Positions 61,674 through 64,000 of a stretch of DNA of 64,000 nt are shown here, one piece after another. The stretch's first letter is position 1. Every line of letters starts with the position of its first letter. This stretch comes from Sipunculus nudus (Eukaryota; Annelida; Sipuncula; Golfingiida; Sipunculidae): NCBI GenBank assembly GCA_026874595.1, contig CM049320.1, forward strand, positions 15,544,488 to 15,608,487, in the 5' to 3' direction. Under the pieces are notes generated by a model. That model did not search any database. It was not told where the DNA came from and was given only the letters and a program-made list of their open reading frames with translations. Both the position numbers and the translations under genes were made by a program.

Positions 61674-64000
61674 CCTATCAGTAGGAAGCAAGCATATTTA
61701 AACTTGTTTGAACACATTGCCTGGCTGTTAAATTGTCTCCTTCTAAACATATCAAACATTGTTAGTTCGTGCATAATTATTATGATTATTATATATAATT
61801 TTGTAAGGTATCCAGTTAAATTTGTTTATTATGTTAACCGTGAGACCCTCATCTAAATATAATGCATTGTTTGAACAACAGAAAAATACATGCATCAGTA
61901 AGTGTAGCGTTGTAACTTAAATGTATTTTTAAGTAGAAGAAGCTCAGCACACATGTAAAAGAACTGAAATGGATTAACTGTGGTGATATACCAGGCTACC
62001 ACAAGGTGGCGCTGCGGGCCTACGATGTAGTAGTTTATGGTACGTCATGTAGAACAAGATACATTGCAGATGGCACATGTAACATTGGAATTAAAGCATC
62101 GAGATTGGGAGACTGTCTTGTTAATAGTGGACACACAACACATTAACTATTATATGTCACTGAATCTGTCAAAGGTTACTACATCTATTTTTCATGTACA
62201 GCTTCTGATATGAATTCCATAATATAGGTTTTCGTAGATAAATTATTTTTCCAGCAATTAAGTTCGAACTATAGCCAGTTGGAGTTAAAAGGAAATACAG
62301 ATAGTCTGACCTGAGGTAATAAAAGTACATAAACACAAGAAATATTAGAAGTGAAAAATACTCATTCACTGTTATTTGCATACCATTTTCAGGTTTATAT
62401 TATTGAAAATGCAGCTTTCAGATATAAAACCTGGCCATCTAGCACCAGTGACAGTAGCTGGGTATTTAGAGATGATTTTAATTACCCCAGAACCAAGAAA
62501 CCGGAAGCTTTTATATAGTCTCTTGGTGTATTCCAGGGTAAATTTAAAAAATGAGGCATAGCAAGCGTCTAGTGGAAGTACAAATATAGCTTGCATGGAT
62601 CGTTTAACAATGTTCGGCCACCTACCATCATGTTACAGAACAATCATAGGGTTTGGAGCCTTCACTTCTGCACACAAAAAAAGTAGAAAAGAAAAAAAAA
62701 AATAGGAGAAATGTGTAAATATATAATCCCATTACTGCTTCGATTTATTTTAAGAAATTTTCAAAGTCTGACACTCTTTACATTTACATTACAGACAATA
62801 TCTTGCTAAGCTTTTGTTTCTTTCTTCACAAAATTTCAACAAATACAACAAAACCAGATTCTCTTTAGAACTGATAATAAATATATATTATTATATCATA
62901 AATATATATATTTACATTACAGACAAGATCTTTCTAATTTTTTCTTGTTTCTTTTCCATATGGGAATAGCATTACCATAACCGTGCATAGAGAAACATGA
63001 AAATATTTATTTACCTAAAACGCCATATTTTATCTATGTGTGTGTGTACACTCAAATAATCGAACATAAAATAAATTTGAGTTTGAAAACATAACACCTG
63101 CCAGTAGTTGACTGGTATAAGTGTAAGCAGAATTTTAGAGGGGGCCCGCGCCCCTTTGCGCCCCCTATGAATACGCCCCTGCAGGTGGCAGCACCTACCT
63201 ACCACAACAGGAAGTCACCACGTCACAGGCGGCAGCACCTACCTACCTACCACATACCGGAAGCACCTGTTAAGAACTCTTGCCCTGAACCACACTATCA
63301 CTCCGCATCGCCATGTTGAACCTTCAACTCATGACGCTTGAGTTCAAGTAGAAGACGAGGTCCCAGGAGATCCAGAACTGTTACGCCATGCGGGCCAGTC
63401 AGCTTGAAAGACAGCATTACCAGACGCTGAGTGATCAAGGGGTGTCACTATGGCAACATTATGACAACACCCGTTATTATGACAACTAGAACAGCACTCT
63501 CATTATTTAAGTCTTGTAGAAATAGGTCACGTGACTGGGTTGACGGAAATTGTTGCTGAATTGTTGCTGTAGCTACTCGTATCATGGAGAACTGGTACTC
63601 AATGAATGAGGAGCACCCGTACCCGACCGCCGAGACCACTGAGTACCTGGCCACCACTGGGGGAATCACCACAGAACAAATCAGGAAATGGTTCGCCAAC
63701 CGTCGTCTGAGTTCTGGTAACACGAAGAACATCGGAGAGATCGCCAGAAGACGCAAGTGCCCTCTAGCGACAACTAACGTGAACAGATTCAATTACATGT
63801 TTACAGATGCGTACACAGACATTCATATATAATATTCAACATGCTTTACATTTATCACATGTGTAGCTAATCATGTTTTCATTTGTTCACCATCATTTAT
63901 AAAAAAAAATAAATAAATAAGTAAACCGGTATCTGAAAGTATTTGTTCTAGCTCATTAGTGAATACAGTTGCTCCGCATCAAAACAGCTTTCATTTAGTT

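Larger units (their letters stand above)
59483..63181. mobile_element. 3.7 kb hAT-like insertion
   Basis: Ends CAGTGGCGTA (59483) and TACGCCCCTG (63181) form a 10-bp TIR with one mismatch, with G-rich sequence inside the left end and C-rich inside the right. CAGGT directly flanks both ends (59478-59482 and 63182-63186), and removing the element rejoins the 45-bp repeat perfectly. The ends match the hAT-like MITEs elsewhere in the window; 5 bp of flank identity is shorter than the 8 bp usual for hAT. No transposase is seen; the middle is occupied by the fold-back element. Confidence 0.65.
59247..63832 (+). pseudogene. TALE-class homeobox gene, copy 2 (broken by insertion)
   Basis: Two homologous parts flank a 3.7 kb insertion. 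The 5' part (to 59482) reads EVTTSKVAAPTYHRQ-type repeats. The 3' part (63182-63832) resumes the repeat, then has LNLQLMTLEFK followed by a stop and further stops, matching LNLQLLTLESK in copy 1. The homeodomain is open from ATRIMENWYSMNEEHPYP through GGITTEQIRKWFANRRLSSG and on to a stop at 63832. Its N-terminal arm (RPRKTKPAKLN in copy 1) is deleted and preceded by TGA. The conserved TALE loop and WFANRR are kept. AATAAA repeats near 63909 could end the transcript. The insertion, stops and loss of the arm make it a pseudogene, although the homeodomain core is strikingly well preserved. Confidence 0.75.

Noticed and set aside
59535-61774. Open frames reading repeated NSCARIS or LLIRAHE motifs
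   Set aside because: They are translations of the palindromic 20-mer in the fold-back element, present on both strands; not proteins.
61680-63110. hAT transposase in the right half of the 3.7 kb insertion
   Set aside because: Only short, stop-interrupted frames are seen; no DDE or BED-type motif could be read.

Overview
The window looks like spiralian, most probably molluscan, nuclear DNA. It is AT-rich and gene-poor, full of (AT)n, (CT)n and (AAT)n microsatellites, tRNA-derived SINEs and small inverted-repeat transposons. It holds one unmistakable single-exon FoxL2 gene and two copies of a divergent TALE-class homeobox gene, a class greatly expanded in spiralians. There is no bacterial-style gene organisation; most open frames are chance readings or translated microsatellites.

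Layout. 1-6.1 kb: noncoding, with a PIF/Harbinger-like MITE (2508-2831) and a minus-strand SINE. 6.1-9.4 kb: the 3' part of a plus-strand gene in three phase-compatible exons, encoding an unrecognised module, a Ser/Thr-rich 8-residue repeat and a C-terminal tail; a SINE sits just after one splice donor. 9.4-41 kb: a long desert with microsatellites, a pogo-like MITE, a tandem SINE array (25.9-26.6 kb), an hAT-like MITE and many 150-500 bp GC-elevated islands that may be regulatory. 41.27-42.38 kb: FoxL2 on the minus strand. 42.4-53.7 kb: more desert, islands and an hAT-like MITE.

54.8-63.8 kb is the most unusual part. Two copies of a TALE homeobox gene lie head to head. Copy 1 (minus) keeps a complete homeodomain, a TATA box and a cluster of TCF/LEF-type CTTTGATC sites, but its reading frame shifts twice. 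Copy 2 (plus) is clearly broken: its promoter TATA is altered, it has stops, it lost the homeodomain N-terminal arm, and a 3.7 kb hAT-like insertion splits its 45-bp coding repeat. Inside that insertion is a 2,001-bp fold-back element built from 14 copies of a palindromic 20-mer and flanked by a 6-bp direct repeat; it contains a decayed LINE fragment. Between the two promoters, among (AT)n tracts, lie two palindromic inserts, one a perfect 47-bp inverted repeat carrying a hammerhead-ribozyme-like core.

FoxL2 and the TALE genes are transcription factors; nothing in the sequence shows that they act together. All functional statements are by recognition of sequence and family knowledge; no search or folding was run.
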